Positions 33,996-43,429 of a stretch of DNA of 64,000 nt are shown in pieces (the first letter of the stretch is position 1; every line of letters starts with the position of its first letter). The position numbers and the translations under genes were made by a program. Under the pieces are notes generated by a model. It was not told where the DNA came from. It made no database searches and saw nothing but the letters and a program-made list of their open reading frames with translations. Origin of the DNA: Sulfitobacter aestuariivivens (GTDB taxonomy: Bacteria; Pseudomonadota; Alphaproteobacteria; Rhodobacterales; Rhodobacteraceae); assembly GCF_014763045.1 (NCBI RefSeq), contig NZ_JACTAG010000002.1, forward strand, positions 62,001 through 126,000, written 5' to 3'.

Positions 33996-34679
33996 TCAGT
34001 GCGCAGCCATCCGGCCACCCCCTGCACCGCCCGTCGCAAGCATTCTGTCTTCCATCACCATACATTCTGCCAGCCACGCTGCATCGCGCGGTCCGAGCAC
34101 GTCATAGCAGGCCGGGGTTCCGTCAATCAGTGTATCAAGTGCGATAACCGGTGCCGGGCAATGCACCAGCGCACCGCCGTCTGCGTAGATCACCTGCTCT
34201 TTTTCAAAGTACACTGCGATCAGTTCAATCTGCTGAGCAGGTGCGGCGCGGGTAATGCCCCGCACGCCATCCAGACTGTGCGCAGGGATTACGGCAAATG
34301 GATCGCCAAAAACATCCGAAGCCGCGTCGCTTTCCACCAGCACCCCCTGATCGGCAAGCAAAGTCATTTCCTGCCGATTGCCCAGCGCACCGACAGGTAT
34401 GGTCACCGGCCACAGGGCGGCATCGGTATGAGGGGCATCCGTCCAGAAGGTCATGCGACGAATTTCAGTGATTTCCTGCATGCCGTTGTCAAATGTCAAA
34501 ACTTTGTCGCCAATTGCCAGCGCTTCGATCGGACGCCAGCCAAGGTTTGATGCAACGACTGTGCCAGCCATCAGGCCATGCGTTTGGGTCGCAAGGCCCC
34601 CATCGTAGGCGCCCGTCATTTCCAATGCACGGCGGTTGATCCCATTCGTGCGATTGTTCCATCCAAACATAACATCCAT
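33996..34679 (-). CDS. Hint-domain (hedgehog/intein fold) protein, nucleophile missing
   Basis: A 227-aa protein of the Hint_2 group common in Rhodobacterales surface proteins. The core begins at MAGTVVASNLGWRPIEALAIGDKVLTFDNG (about 37-66) and ends with GGALVHCPAPVIALDTL. Canonical members have Cys before the x-x-x-GT turn; here that place is Gly35 and no Cys lies nearby, so autocatalytic splicing or cleavage is unlikely. No signal peptide is evident. The protein has no attached calcium-binding RTX repeats. It is a single gene with a 206-bp upstream spacer in which nothing was recognised. Role unknown. Confidence 0.8.
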   Translation of the reverse strand: MDVMFGWNNRTNGINRRALEMTGAYDGGLATQTHGLMAGTVVASNLGWRPIEALAIGDKVLTFDNGMQEITEIRRMTFWTDAPHTDAALWPVTIPVGALGNRQEMTLLADQGVLVESDAASDVFGDPFAVIPAHSLDGVRGITRAAPAQQIELIAVYFEKEQVIYADGGALVHCPAPVIALDTLIDGTPACYDVLGPRDAAWLAECMVMEDRMLATGGAGGGRMAAH

Positions 34680-34885
34680 CCCCCACGTGACGCGTCCTGG
34701 CAGGGACGCTTTGCAGCCAATAAGGTCAGTTGGATCGATTCTCGTGACCCTGCTTAGTCAGGAAAATGGCACGATTGCGGCATTGTTGCGGCCTTGAATA
34801 ACAATGCTCAGCCTTCAGCAGAAATTGAACCTAAACAGAGACCAATACCGAGTGATCTATCGGTCAATTATCGAAATTTAACCGG

Positions 34886-35533
34886 CTACTCAAAGGTGTA
34901 GCGAAATGTCTCGATGTCTTCTGCACAGCAGTCTGCCACGATATCGTGCAGATGGTCGGTGTAATATTGCCTATAGTCTGGTGCCCGATCCGACTGATTG
35001 ACCTTCGGCAGAGAAATCTCGAAACCAAGGTGCGCCATGAGGGGCCGGGCATCGGCCGCGAAATGCTCCAGCCTGATGCAGCACGCTGCATGTTCTTGCC
35101 CGGTCGCATCCGTCAGGTAGCGTCGCGCAGGCCAGTTTTTCAGAGTGCCTTGTGTGTGGCGCGCCCGCAGGAACCCGGCAAAGTCTGTGGCCTTGGCCAG
35201 CTCCACCGCCGGGTGATCAAAGCTTTGGTCGCGCAGCCAATGATAGTAACTGACAACCCGGTCCCACGGATTGCGAACTAGCGTAAAACAAAAGAACCCG
35301 GCCAGTTCATCTGCGCTGAGCAACCCGTCAATGTCGGACAACGTGCTGTGTTTCCAGAGCCTGCCGCGCGTCTTCACATCTTTCAGACGCCTTTTGCGCT
35401 TGCGCGCCTTGGGCGTGTCGCCGATCAGGATGTCATCTTTCATCGCACGGGCCTCAAGCGCCAGCGCAAGAGAGGTGCCACCGGTTTTCGGAATATGAAC
35501 AAAGATGAAACTGCGGCCGCGGCTGATGATCAT
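34886..35533 (-). CDS. Sulfotransferase family protein
   Basis: A 215-aa sulfotransferase of the Sulfotransfer_2 type that would move sulfate from PAPS to a carbohydrate or other acceptor. The 5'-phosphosulfate loop is IPKTGGTSL (14-22) and the 3'-phosphate site is LVRNPWDRVVSYY (85-97). The start is ATG 35533, overlapping the preceding DMT transporter stop by 4 nt (ATGA). Pairing with an EamA exporter suggests modification followed by export of a small molecule, or an incidental coupling. Acceptor unknown. Confidence 0.87.
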   Translation of the reverse strand: MIISRGRSFIFVHIPKTGGTSLALALEARAMKDDILIGDTPKARKRKRRLKDVKTRGRLWKHSTLSDIDGLLSADELAGFFCFTLVRNPWDRVVSYYHWLRDQSFDHPAVELAKATDFAGFLRARHTQGTLKNWPARRYLTDATGQEHAACCIRLEHFAADARPLMAHLGFEISLPKVNQSDRAPDYRQYYTDHLHDIVADCCAEDIETFRYTFE

Positions 35534-36465
35534 GCAGCGGTCCCCGGCACTGGGTCTGGCACAGGCGGCGCGGATCGCAGGGCGATGATCATCCCCGCTG
35601 CTGCAATGAAGGCCATACCCATCAACCCCAGCATCGGCACCGTTTGCCCCCAAAGCACCCAGGCCCAGAAACTGGCAAAGACCAGCAAGGCGTACTCGAA
35701 CACCGCGACCTGGCTTGCCTCGCCCAGAAGATAGCCCCTGAAGATGAGACCGATGCCGATCAGGGATCCAACCGCCTGCACCCCGAACCAAAAGAGCATT
35801 TCGGCATCAAGAGGGCCCCAGCCCCGCAGGACAAATCCCGCATGGCCAGTCGGGGCACCCTCCCACGGGACCATGAAGACGCCGATAGCGCCGAAGATCC
35901 CGAGCATCCCGAAAAAACCTGCTGTCAGGGTCATCGTGGTTTCCCCTTCACACCAGGCCCGCGTGGCCACCGCACCGATGGCATAGAGCAACCCTGCGAA
36001 AACCGGCAGAAACGCAACCGGATCAAGTGCCGCGGGATCAGGCCGGATGACCAGCAGCGCCCCGACAAAACCCAGCGCCACAGCGCCCCATCGGAAGGGC
36101 CCGACCCGCTTGCCTTGAAAGACGACCGATATCACAACCACAAACAACGGAGAGGTGAACAGCCCTGCCACAACCACCCCGATGGGCATGATGGACAGAC
36201 ATCCAAAATAGATCAGCATCGCACCTGCCTGAAACAGGCTGCGACCCACGACGGCCCATGGGCGTTTGGGCCGCAGAGAGCCAAAGCCGATCATGACGAT
36301 CAGTCCCAGCAGACCAATCGCCATCACGGACCGGACCATATGAAACTGCCAGAGCGACCCGCGTTCTGATATGTAGGGCACGAAGTTATCCGTCAGCCCA
36401 AGGGCAAACATTCCGCCCAGCACGCTGAGCGCGGCCAGCCCCGGTCGCACCACGTTTGTCGTCAT
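35530..36465 (-). CDS. EamA/DMT-superfamily transporter
   Basis: A 311-aa drug/metabolite transporter with ten helices in two EamA repeats (about 10-140 and 155-295). PIGVVVAGLFTSPLFVVVIS and YALLVFASFWAWVLWG are the typical repeat ends. ATG 36465 is preferred to the in-frame TTG just before it. Its stop overlaps the sulfotransferase start, so the two are one operon. It is divergent from the acyl-CoA synthetase gene across 94 bp. Such proteins export amino acids, nucleosides or small organics. Confidence 0.88.
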   Translation of the reverse strand: MTTNVVRPGLAALSVLGGMFALGLTDNFVPYISERGSLWQFHMVRSVMAIGLLGLIVMIGFGSLRPKRPWAVVGRSLFQAGAMLIYFGCLSIMPIGVVVAGLFTSPLFVVVISVVFQGKRVGPFRWGAVALGFVGALLVIRPDPAALDPVAFLPVFAGLLYAIGAVATRAWCEGETTMTLTAGFFGMLGIFGAIGVFMVPWEGAPTGHAGFVLRGWGPLDAEMLFWFGVQAVGSLIGIGLIFRGYLLGEASQVAVFEYALLVFASFWAWVLWGQTVPMLGLMGMAFIAAAGMIIALRSAPPVPDPVPGTAA

Positions 36466-36559
36466 CAAAGGCCCTGCGTTCGCTTTTTGCGCTTCAAAAG
36501 ATCGTCTTTCATCGCAATACTCCCCTTTTATAGCGACTTATCGGCAAGGAGAAAGCGAC

Positions 36560-38185
36560 ATGGGCTGGATGCAAGACGAGACAGGCCTGGAAAAATGCGC
36601 TGCCAATCATGTGCCGCTGACGCCGTTGTCGCACCTGCAGCGGGCTGCGCTGGTATTTCCGGATCATCCTGCAGTCATCTACGGTAAGCACCGGGTCAAT
36701 TACGCCCAATACCACGCGCGCTGCTCACAATTGGCCGCCGCCCTTATCAACATCGGCGTGGCGTCGGGTGATGTGGTCGCGACCCTGATCCCCAATCTGC
36801 CCGCGCAGGCCGAAGCACACTTTGGCGTGCCTGCTTGTGGTGCCGTACTCAATACCATCAACACACGGCTCGACATTGGTACGGTGGCCTATATCTTTGA
36901 TCACGGCGGCGCCAAGGTTGTTCTCGTGGACACCCAATTCATGGATCTGGCGGAAGCAGCCTGCGCGCAGATGGATGGCACACCGCCCAAGATCATTGAG
37001 GTTGCCGATGCCGGCGCAGGGTATCCCGCGACAGGAAGGCACCCGGAATACGAAGACGTGCTTGCCGCCGCAGACGCCACCATTGAGTGGGTCATGCCCG
37101 AGGATGAATGGGAGAGCCTTGCGCTTAACTACACATCCGGCACGACGGGGCGGCCAAAGGGTGTGGTTTATCACCACCGCGGGGCCTACCTGATGACAAT
37201 GGGAACGGTGATCTCATGGCGGATGGTCATGCATCCGGTGTATCTGACCATTGTACCGCTTTTTCATTGCAACGGCTGGAACCACACGTGGATGATGCCG
37301 ATGCTGGGGGGCACCATTGTTTGCTGCCGCGATATATCAGCAGCAGCCGTCTACGATGCCATCGCGGATGAAGGTGTCACGCACTTTGGCGGTGCACCGA
37401 TTGTTCTCAACACTATCGTCAATGCGTCCGAGGCCGACCGCCGTGTGTTTGATCACACGGTCGAGGTGTTTACGGCTGGCGCACCCCCTGCGCCTGCAAC
37501 CCTCAGCAAGATCGAAAAGCTTGGTTTCAATGTGACCCAGGTTTACGGGCTGACCGAAACCTATGGGCACGTCACCGAGTGCCTCTGGCAACCCACCTGG
37601 ACAGGCAAAGAGGGGTCCGATCGCGCGGCAATCAAGGCGCGGCAGGGCGTGGCCATGCCGATGATGGAAGACATCACCGTGCTGGACGCGGATATGGCGC
37701 AGGTTCCCAAGGACAGCAGCACGCAGGGTGAAATCATGATGCGCGGAAACGCCGTGATGAAAGGGTATCTCAAGAACCCCGATGCCACCGCTGAAGCCTT
37801 CAAGGGCGGCTACTTCCACTCGGGCGATATCGCGTTGCAACATCCGGACGGATACATCCAGATCGCCGATCGCGCCAAAGACATTATCATTTCTGGTGGC
37901 GAAAACATCTCGAGCGTCGAGGTAGAAGGCGTCCTGATGGGACATCCGGACGTGAACCTTGCTGCCGTCGTGGCCAAGCCCGACGAAAAATGGGGTGAAG
38001 TGCCCTGTGCTTTCGTGGAACTCAAACCGGAGGCAAGCGCCGACGAGGCCGCGCTGATCGCATTCAGCCGCGAAACCCTCGCCGGATTCAAAACGCCCAA
38101 AAAGGTCGTCTTTCAGGAGCTCCCAAAGACCTCGACGGGTAAGATCCAAAAGTTTGAGTTGCGCAAAATCGCGGCTGCGCTCTGA
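36560..38185 (+). CDS. AMP-forming acyl-CoA synthetase
   Basis: A 541-aa ANL-superfamily ligase. The P-loop YTSGTTGRPKG lies at 191-201, YGLTETYGHV is the A5 motif, DIALQHPDGYIQIADRAKDII is the hinge region, and Lys528 (TSTGKIQKF) is the catalytic lysine. Overall it resembles medium-chain acyl/acyl-activating enzymes (AlkK/AAE group). The DMSP enzyme DmdB belongs to the same superfamily, but the N-terminus here differs from characterised DmdB, so that assignment is not made. AAGGAG precedes ATG 36560. It could supply CoA esters to the beta-oxidation cluster at 20-30 kb. Confidence 0.9.
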   Translation: MGWMQDETGLEKCAANHVPLTPLSHLQRAALVFPDHPAVIYGKHRVNYAQYHARCSQLAAALINIGVASGDVVATLIPNLPAQAEAHFGVPACGAVLNTINTRLDIGTVAYIFDHGGAKVVLVDTQFMDLAEAACAQMDGTPPKIIEVADAGAGYPATGRHPEYEDVLAAADATIEWVMPEDEWESLALNYTSGTTGRPKGVVYHHRGAYLMTMGTVISWRMVMHPVYLTIVPLFHCNGWNHTWMMPMLGGTIVCCRDISAAAVYDAIADEGVTHFGGAPIVLNTIVNASEADRRVFDHTVEVFTAGAPPAPATLSKIEKLGFNVTQVYGLTETYGHVTECLWQPTWTGKEGSDRAAIKARQGVAMPMMEDITVLDADMAQVPKDSSTQGEIMMRGNAVMKGYLKNPDATAEAFKGGYFHSGDIALQHPDGYIQIADRAKDIIISGGENISSVEVEGVLMGHPDVNLAAVVAKPDEKWGEVPCAFVELKPEASADEAALIAFSRETLAGFKTPKKVVFQELPKTSTGKIQKFELRKIAAAL

Positions 38186-38379
38186 AAATTCTGGTCTGTT
38201 CGGCCTCAGGGATGCCAAAGCAGCACGCCCAGCGTGCATTTGGGCGGGCTCACCCTTGCCACAGACACCAATGAAAGAAATCGCGGCAAAACTGCACCCT
38301 TCGTATCCCTTCGGCCCATTGCCCCACATCCGGACTTTGATACACTGCGGAAAAACAACAGGCCCCTCTTCGCGCAGTC

Positions 38380-39393
38380 ATGACCGCCCTCAGCAAATAT
38401 GACCGACTTGAATCCGTGGCGCTTTGGCGTGCAACAGCGGACGGGCAGCGGCGCGAGGTCGTGGTCTCCATCGGCGACGCGACGCTGGTCATCAAGGACA
38501 TCACTGACCGGGCACTGACCCATTGGTCGCTTGCGGCGGTCGAACGCGCCAACCCCGGGAACAGACCGGCAGTCTATTTCCCTGACGGCGATCCGGGCGA
38601 AACACTTGAGTTCCCCGAAGACGAGACCGAGATGGTCGATGCTATTGAAACCCTGCGGCGCGCCATCAACCGCGCGCGCCCCAAGCCCGGGCGGCTGCGC
38701 GGGTTGGGCCTGGCCACATCACTTGCTGTTGTCGCGGCCGTAGCGGTTTTTTGGCTGCCAGGTGCAATGCGCGATCACACCTTAACGGTAGTCCCTAACG
38801 TGAAGCGGGCAGAGATTGGCAGCGCGCTCTTGTCGCGGATCGAGCGCGTCTCAGGACAACCCTGCCGTAACAGCGGCGGCCTCAAGGCGCTGGCGCGCCT
38901 GTCTGACCGGCTGGGTGTCGGCACACTTGTCGTATTATCCGACATGACCCGGCCAAGCTTGCATTTACCGGGCGGGATCATCGCGCTCAACCGCAGCCTG
39001 ATCGAAGACTTTGAGGAACCGGATGTGGCCGCAGGCTACGCCCTGACCGAAGCGGCCCTGCGCGACGCCAAGGATCCGCTTCGCGATCTGATCGAAGTCA
39101 CCGGTCTGCGGGAAAACTTTCGCCTTTTGACGACTGGCGAGCTGGCCCCCTTCGCCCTTGATGGCTATGCCGAACATTTGATGACGCGGGCGGCAAAAAC
39201 CCCGGCACTGCCCCCACAACTTGCCCAATTCGAACGGGCGTCCTTGCGCAGCACCCCGTATGCCTATGCGCTCGACATCACTGGCGAAACCACACTGCCG
39301 CTGATCGAAGGTGATCCGATGAATGGTCGCCTGACCGAACCCCTGCTGAGCGATGCGGACTGGTTGCGCCTGCAAGGCATCTGCGGCGGGTGA
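38380..39393 (+). CDS. Membrane protein with degenerate M48-peptidase-like region
   Basis: A 337-aa protein. Residues 1-100 are cytoplasmic and acidic, and one transmembrane helix lies at 108-128. The outer part contains LPGGIIALNRSLIED (196-210), which closely follows the M48 motif that precedes the zinc helix (usually PGG-x-I-x-V-x-x-G-L-L). Where HExxH should follow, the sequence is AGYALTEAALRD, so zinc binding is lost. It is probably an inactive relative with a binding role. ATG 38380 has no clear ribosome site. An SGNH hydrolase gene starts 4 bp after its stop, forming a two-gene unit. Confidence 0.65.
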   Translation: MTALSKYDRLESVALWRATADGQRREVVVSIGDATLVIKDITDRALTHWSLAAVERANPGNRPAVYFPDGDPGETLEFPEDETEMVDAIETLRRAINRARPKPGRLRGLGLATSLAVVAAVAVFWLPGAMRDHTLTVVPNVKRAEIGSALLSRIERVSGQPCRNSGGLKALARLSDRLGVGTLVVLSDMTRPSLHLPGGIIALNRSLIEDFEEPDVAAGYALTEAALRDAKDPLRDLIEVTGLRENFRLLTTGELAPFALDGYAEHLMTRAAKTPALPPQLAQFERASLRSTPYAYALDITGETTLPLIEGDPMNGRLTEPLLSDADWLRLQGICGG

Positions 39394-39397
39394 TCCG

Positions 39398-40117
39398 GTG
39401 TTCCAGTTTGCCACACGCCTTGTTCTGTCTCCGCTTCTGATCGCTCAAGCCCTTGGGGTGCGCCGCATTGCGCAGATCCTGCCCGAGGCCACAGGCCCCC
39501 GCGACGGCGTCACCGGCACCGGCGAGGCCTTGAGACTGCGGATCATCGGAGACAGTTCCGCCGCCGGTGTGGGTGCATCCATTCAGGACGAGGCACTGTT
39601 GGGGCAATTGACCAGTCATCTTGGCAAACAGTTTGAAGTGTCCTGGCATCTCGACGCAATTACCGGAGCCACGACCCGCAGTACCCTTGAACGGCTGAAC
39701 TCAGCCACGCCGACAAGAACGGATATCATTGTGCTGGCCCTCGGCGTCAACGATGCCACGCGTCTGATCCCGCCAGCGCGCTGGCTCAAACGTCACCGTG
39801 CGCTTCTGGACCGCCTGCGTACGCTTTATCAGCCAAGGCACATATACCTCTCCGGCATGCCCCCGCTGGGGCGTTTTCCCCTATTGCCGCAGCCCCTGCG
39901 ATGGACGCTGGGCCAGCAGGCCACCGCCATCGACAATGTCCAGATCCGCCACGCGGCGCGCGTAGATGATCTGACACACGTTCCCTTTGATCTTGACCTT
40001 GATCCCGACCTCATGGCCTCGGACGGGTTTCACCCCAATCCAAGGCTTTACGCGATCTGGGGGGAAGGCCTGGCAAATCGGATCCGGTCGGACTGGCCAG
40101 GGCTGAATTCACAATGA
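39398..40117 (+). CDS. SGNH/GDSL hydrolase
   Basis: A 239-aa esterase/lipase-fold protein. Block I GDSSAAGVG has Ser53, block III GVND has Asn118, and block V DGFHPN has Asp209 and His212, so the catalytic set is complete. The N-terminus (FATRLVLSPLLIAQALG) is a hydrophobic anchor or signal. The start is GTG 39398 with GGGTGA just upstream. It is coupled to the degenerate M48-like gene. Members of this branch deacylate lipids or polysaccharides at the cell envelope; the substrate is not known. It is convergent with the SPOR gene, 4 bp apart. Confidence 0.87.
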   Translation: MFQFATRLVLSPLLIAQALGVRRIAQILPEATGPRDGVTGTGEALRLRIIGDSSAAGVGASIQDEALLGQLTSHLGKQFEVSWHLDAITGATTRSTLERLNSATPTRTDIIVLALGVNDATRLIPPARWLKRHRALLDRLRTLYQPRHIYLSGMPPLGRFPLLPQPLRWTLGQQATAIDNVQIRHAARVDDLTHVPFDLDLDPDLMASDGFHPNPRLYAIWGEGLANRIRSDWPGLNSQ

Positions 40118-40121
40118 CCTG

Positions 40122-41414
40122 TTACTTCCGGACAAAGGCATCCGCATAGCCCGCGCCGCGCAGACGGGAAACGGCCCGTCGCAGCTTGTTTGCGCGGGTG
40201 AATGGGCCAGCTTGCACAGAGGAATAGGTCTTGCCAGCCTTGCGATACGTGCCGATGCGCGCCGGATAACCCATTCGCGCGATCCGCTGTGCGGTACGCT
40301 GCGCGTTGGCAGGGTCCCCGAAGATACCAATCTGCACATATCGACCCGCCACCTTGGTCTGAGCCGGTGCTTTGGGCGGCTCGGACGCTGGGGCTGAACG
40401 TGTCGAATAGGTCGGCTGGCGCACGGTCGTGCGTTTCACCCCGGGATTTCGGATGATCCGCTTGGCGACCTTTCCGTCACGCTGGACGATGGACACCTCA
40501 CCCAATTCGCGGCTCTGGGTCGCAAGATCGAGGTAGGGATAGACCAGCGGGACCGTCGCGGTGACATCGCGGCCCGTGGACTGGTTGATCAGGCGACGCG
40601 GTACCGTCTGCGTCCAGATAAGAAGCATATCCTGACGGCCGGCAAGGTTCTGCTCCGCCCGTCTCGGGTTAAGACGATCATCGTCCCAGGCAGTCTTGTA
40701 CCCTTTGGGCACGGTGACGTTCGTCGTATTGAGCCGATTGATCGCGACGTGCTTGGGCACGATGCGGGTATGTGCATCGACCCGCGTCACGGCTGTGTGT
40801 CTGCGCGCCACACCTGTCTGAGGCACAGACTTTTGACTGCGAAGCCCCGCAATCGGCTCTGTCTGAGGCCCACAACGAACCGGGGCGTGGCGGCTGTTCT
40901 GCAGATAGGGTTGCGCAACGTCGGAGGCCTCGGGACAGGCTGTCGCGCCGTGCCGTTTCGGGCGCGCCACAGCCTGAGCGGGTCGCTGAGCCGTGGCGGC
41001 AACGCGGGGCTTGGCTGCGGTCTGGCGTACCACGGTTGGCCGGGGTGCCGGCGCGGGCAAGGTGTTGCGCGCAGGCTTGGCCGACGCGAGCTGTGGCGAA
41101 TCGATCGTGATCTGTTCAGGTGCCACCGCTGGCGGTGCAACCGGTGTGGGGGCAGCGGCCGTTTCCGATGGGGCGAGCGACGGTTTGAACCCGCAAACGG
41201 TCTTTCGGTCCCGCGTCACACGCGGCACCCATGATACATCCCCGTCAATACCTGCGCGGATGAAAACACACCCTTTGCTGTCGACGTATTGCTTGCCTTT
41301 GTAGGTTGCGGGCGGAAATTCGGCGGGCTGTTGCTGCCTGATCTGCGCCTCACCGACAGAGGTGCCCAGCGTCGCTGCCAACATGATCGCGCCCAAATAC
41401 CCAGCCAGCTTCAT
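40122..41414 (-). CDS. SPOR-domain envelope protein
   Basis: A 430-aa periplasmic protein. Signal peptide 1-23 (ending GTSVGEA). A short domain with two cysteines follows (KGCVFIRAGIDGDVSWVPRV, TVCGF). The long Pro/Ala/Arg-rich linker (about 80-340) is probably disordered. The C-terminal SPOR domain (about 358-430; YVQIGIFGDPANAQRTAQRI, YSSVQAGPF) binds denuded glycan strands of septal peptidoglycan. The layout is typical of Rhodobacterales division-site proteins. It is a single gene, followed on the same strand only by the convergent SGNH hydrolase. Confidence 0.87.
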   Translation of the reverse strand: MKLAGYLGAIMLAATLGTSVGEAQIRQQQPAEFPPATYKGKQYVDSKGCVFIRAGIDGDVSWVPRVTRDRKTVCGFKPSLAPSETAAAPTPVAPPAVAPEQITIDSPQLASAKPARNTLPAPAPRPTVVRQTAAKPRVAATAQRPAQAVARPKRHGATACPEASDVAQPYLQNSRHAPVRCGPQTEPIAGLRSQKSVPQTGVARRHTAVTRVDAHTRIVPKHVAINRLNTTNVTVPKGYKTAWDDDRLNPRRAEQNLAGRQDMLLIWTQTVPRRLINQSTGRDVTATVPLVYPYLDLATQSRELGEVSIVQRDGKVAKRIIRNPGVKRTTVRQPTYSTRSAPASEPPKAPAQTKVAGRYVQIGIFGDPANAQRTAQRIARMGYPARIGTYRKAGKTYSSVQAGPFTRANKLRRAVSRLRGAGYADAFVRK

Positions 41415-41508
41415 AACGCGTCCCCAAACACAAGATGTTCCGCCAAAGATGCATGAGCAAACATCATGTGTCCAGCAACGCGATCAAGAAAGGTCCCGCA
41501 AGACCGTA

Positions 41509-42144
41509 TTATTTCGTCCCAAACATCCTGTCACCGGCGTCGCCAAGGCCCGGCACGATATATCCGACATCGTTCAGCGCCTCGTCCACTGCCGCTGTGA
41601 CGATGGGCACATCAGGATGCGCCTCTTTCATGCGGGCGATTCCCTCCGGCGCGGCAAGCAGGCAGAGAAAGCGAATGTTGGTGGCTCCCGCCTCTTTCAG
41701 CAAATCAATCGCCGCAACAGACGAATTGCCCGTCGCCAGCATTGGATCTACCGCGATGACCAGACGGTCATCCAACCCTTCCGGCACCTTGAAGTAATAT
41801 TGCACCGGCTGAAGCGTTTCTTCATCCCGGTAAAGCCCGACGAACCCCACCCGCGCTGACGGGATCAGTTCAAGCACGCCGTCCAGCAGCCCATTGCCTG
41901 CGCGCAAGATCGAAATCAACGCAAGCTTCTTGCCATCCAGTGTTGGCGCATCCATCTGCCGCATCGGTGTGTCGATGCGTTTCGTTGTCATCGGCAAGCC
42001 ACGTGTGACCTCGTAGGCCAACAGCTGGCTGATCTCGCGCAGCAGCTGACGGAAGACGGCGGTGGGCGTCTCCTTGTCACGCATGATGGTCAATTTGTGC
42101 TGCACCAACGGATGATCCACCACGGTCAGATGTGTGTCGCTCAT
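41509..42144 (-). CDS. upp: Uracil phosphoribosyltransferase
   Basis: A 211-aa enzyme making UMP from uracil and PRPP. The PRPP loop is [12 protein letters not shown] (131-142), and the uracil-binding end [18 protein letters not shown] is intact. ATG 42144 ([17 protein letters not shown]) matches the family N-terminus. It is last in the minus-strand salvage operon cdd-deoA-deoB-upp, 97 bp after deoB. A small hairpin (ACGGGC, 8-nt loop, GCCCGT; 42188-42207) in that spacer lacks a U-tract. Confidence 0.95.
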   Translation of the reverse strand: MSDTHLTVVDHPLVQHKLTIMRDKETPTAVFRQLLREISQLLAYEVTRGLPMTTKRIDTPMRQMDAPTLDGKKLALISILRAGNGLLDGVLELIPSARVGFVGLYRDEETLQPVQYYFKVPEGLDDRLVIAVDPMLATGNSSVAAIDLLKEAGATNIRFLCLLAAPEGIARMKEAHPDVPIVTAAVDEALNDVGYIVPGLGDAGDRMFGTK

Positions 42145-42241
42145 TTCGCTATTCCTCTGTCGTCGCCAAGTCTGCTGCATGCACGGTACGGGCTCAATCA
42201 CGCCCGTGCTTCATCTTTCCCATAAACTCAATTCTACCAGA

Positions 42242-43429
42242 TCACCCGGGCACCGGTACCTGCAAATGCTGCGCAACCAGATGCGCCACATCCTCAAATC
42301 CAATGAGGCCAAGGTTCCCGGCCCCGGTTCCTGCCACCAGCACGGGAACCCGTTCTCTGGTATGATCCGAACCTACCCACGTGGGATCGTTTCCATGATC
42401 TGCCGTGATCAGCATCATGTCACCATCCCGCAATCGTCGCAGCAGGCTGCCAAGTTCGCGATCAAACCACTCCAACGCGCTTGCATAGCCCGATACATCG
42501 CGGCGATGGCCGTAGAGGCTGTCGAATTCGACAAAGTTCGCAAAGGTGAGGCTGCCGTCAGCGGCGGTATCGATGAGATCGGCAAGATGCGTCATCAGTT
42601 CGGCATCAGAACCTTTGCGAACCTCATCAATGCCCGTCATGGAAAAGATATCGCCGATCTTGCCCACGGCATACACGTGACGGCCCACGTCCTGTACCCA
42701 GTTTGTCAGCACAGGTGCGGGCAATTCGATCGCAAAGTCCTTGCGGTTTGCGGTGCGGCTGAAACCCTCTTCTGCGGTCCCGGTGAAGGGGCGCGCAATC
42801 ACCCGGCCCACCTTCATCTTGTGCAGCATTGGGGCAATGGCTGAACAAAGCGCAAGCAACCGGTCAAGACCGAATGTCTCTTCATGGGCCGCGATCTGAA
42901 ACACTGAGTCAGCAGAGGTATAGCAAATGGGCCATCCGATTTCGCAATGCTCAGCGCCCAGGCGCGCAATGATCTCTGTGCCCGATGCGTGGCAGTTTCC
43001 AAGAATCCCCTCCGTTCCCGCAGCCTCGGCCGCTGCCTGTGAAACCTCCGGCGGGAAGGCAGGCTGGGCATCGGGGAAGTAGTGCCAGGCCCAGGGCACC
43101 GGCAGCCCGGCCAGTTCCCAATGCCCCGAGGGCGTGTCCTTGCCCTGTGATACTTCAGTTGCGGCTGCCCAATGTCCCGCGGGCAAGTCCGAGGGCATTT
43201 CGTCGCCCGTTGCCAGCGCCATGGCATGTTGCATGCCCAGCCGGTTCAGATGCGGGATGATCAATGGCCCTGTGCGGCCGACTTCGGCCTTTCCAGCGGC
43301 ACAGGCAGCTTGAATATGTCCCAGGGTGTTGGCACCGGTATCTGGCACCTCACCGTTAAAGAACTGGTCAGCATCCGGCGCACCACCGATGCCGACACTG
43401 TCCATCACAACGAGAAAGGCACGGGGCAT
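42242..43429 (-). CDS. deoB: Phosphopentomutase
   Basis: A 395-aa alkaline-phosphatase-superfamily enzyme interconverting ribose (deoxyribose) 1- and 5-phosphates. The metal site starts at Asp10 ([10 protein letters not shown]), the phosphorylated threonine is Thr99 in [10 protein letters not shown], and [19 protein letters not shown] provides the C-terminal metal ligands. The start shares one nucleotide with the deoA stop (TGATG), so translation is coupled. It channels sugar phosphate from nucleoside phosphorolysis to central metabolism. No deoC is visible in the window. Confidence 0.95.
   Translation of the reverse strand: MPRAFLVVMDSVGIGGAPDADQFFNGEVPDTGANTLGHIQAACAAGKAEVGRTGPLIIPHLNRLGMQHAMALATGDEMPSDLPAGHWAAATEVSQGKDTPSGHWELAGLPVPWAWHYFPDAQPAFPPEVSQAAAEAAGTEGILGNCHASGTEIIARLGAEHCEIGWPICYTSADSVFQIAAHEETFGLDRLLALCSAIAPMLHKMKVGRVIARPFTGTAEEGFSRTANRKDFAIELPAPVLTNWVQDVGRHVYAVGKIGDIFSMTGIDEVRKGSDAELMTHLADLIDTAADGSLTFANFVEFDSLYGHRRDVSGYASALEWFDRELGSLLRRLRDGDMMLITADHGNDPTWVGSDHTRERVPVLVAGTGAGNLGLIGFEDVAHLVAQHLQVPVPG

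Noticed and set aside
36560-38185. Assignment of the acyl-CoA synthetase as DmdB
   Set aside because: Superfamily motifs fit, but the N-terminal region differs from characterised DmdB as I remember it; only the general activity is claimed.
42188-42207. Hairpin between deoB and upp as a terminator
   Set aside because: Six-base-pair stem with no U-tract on the relevant strand. upp is expected to be part of the operon.
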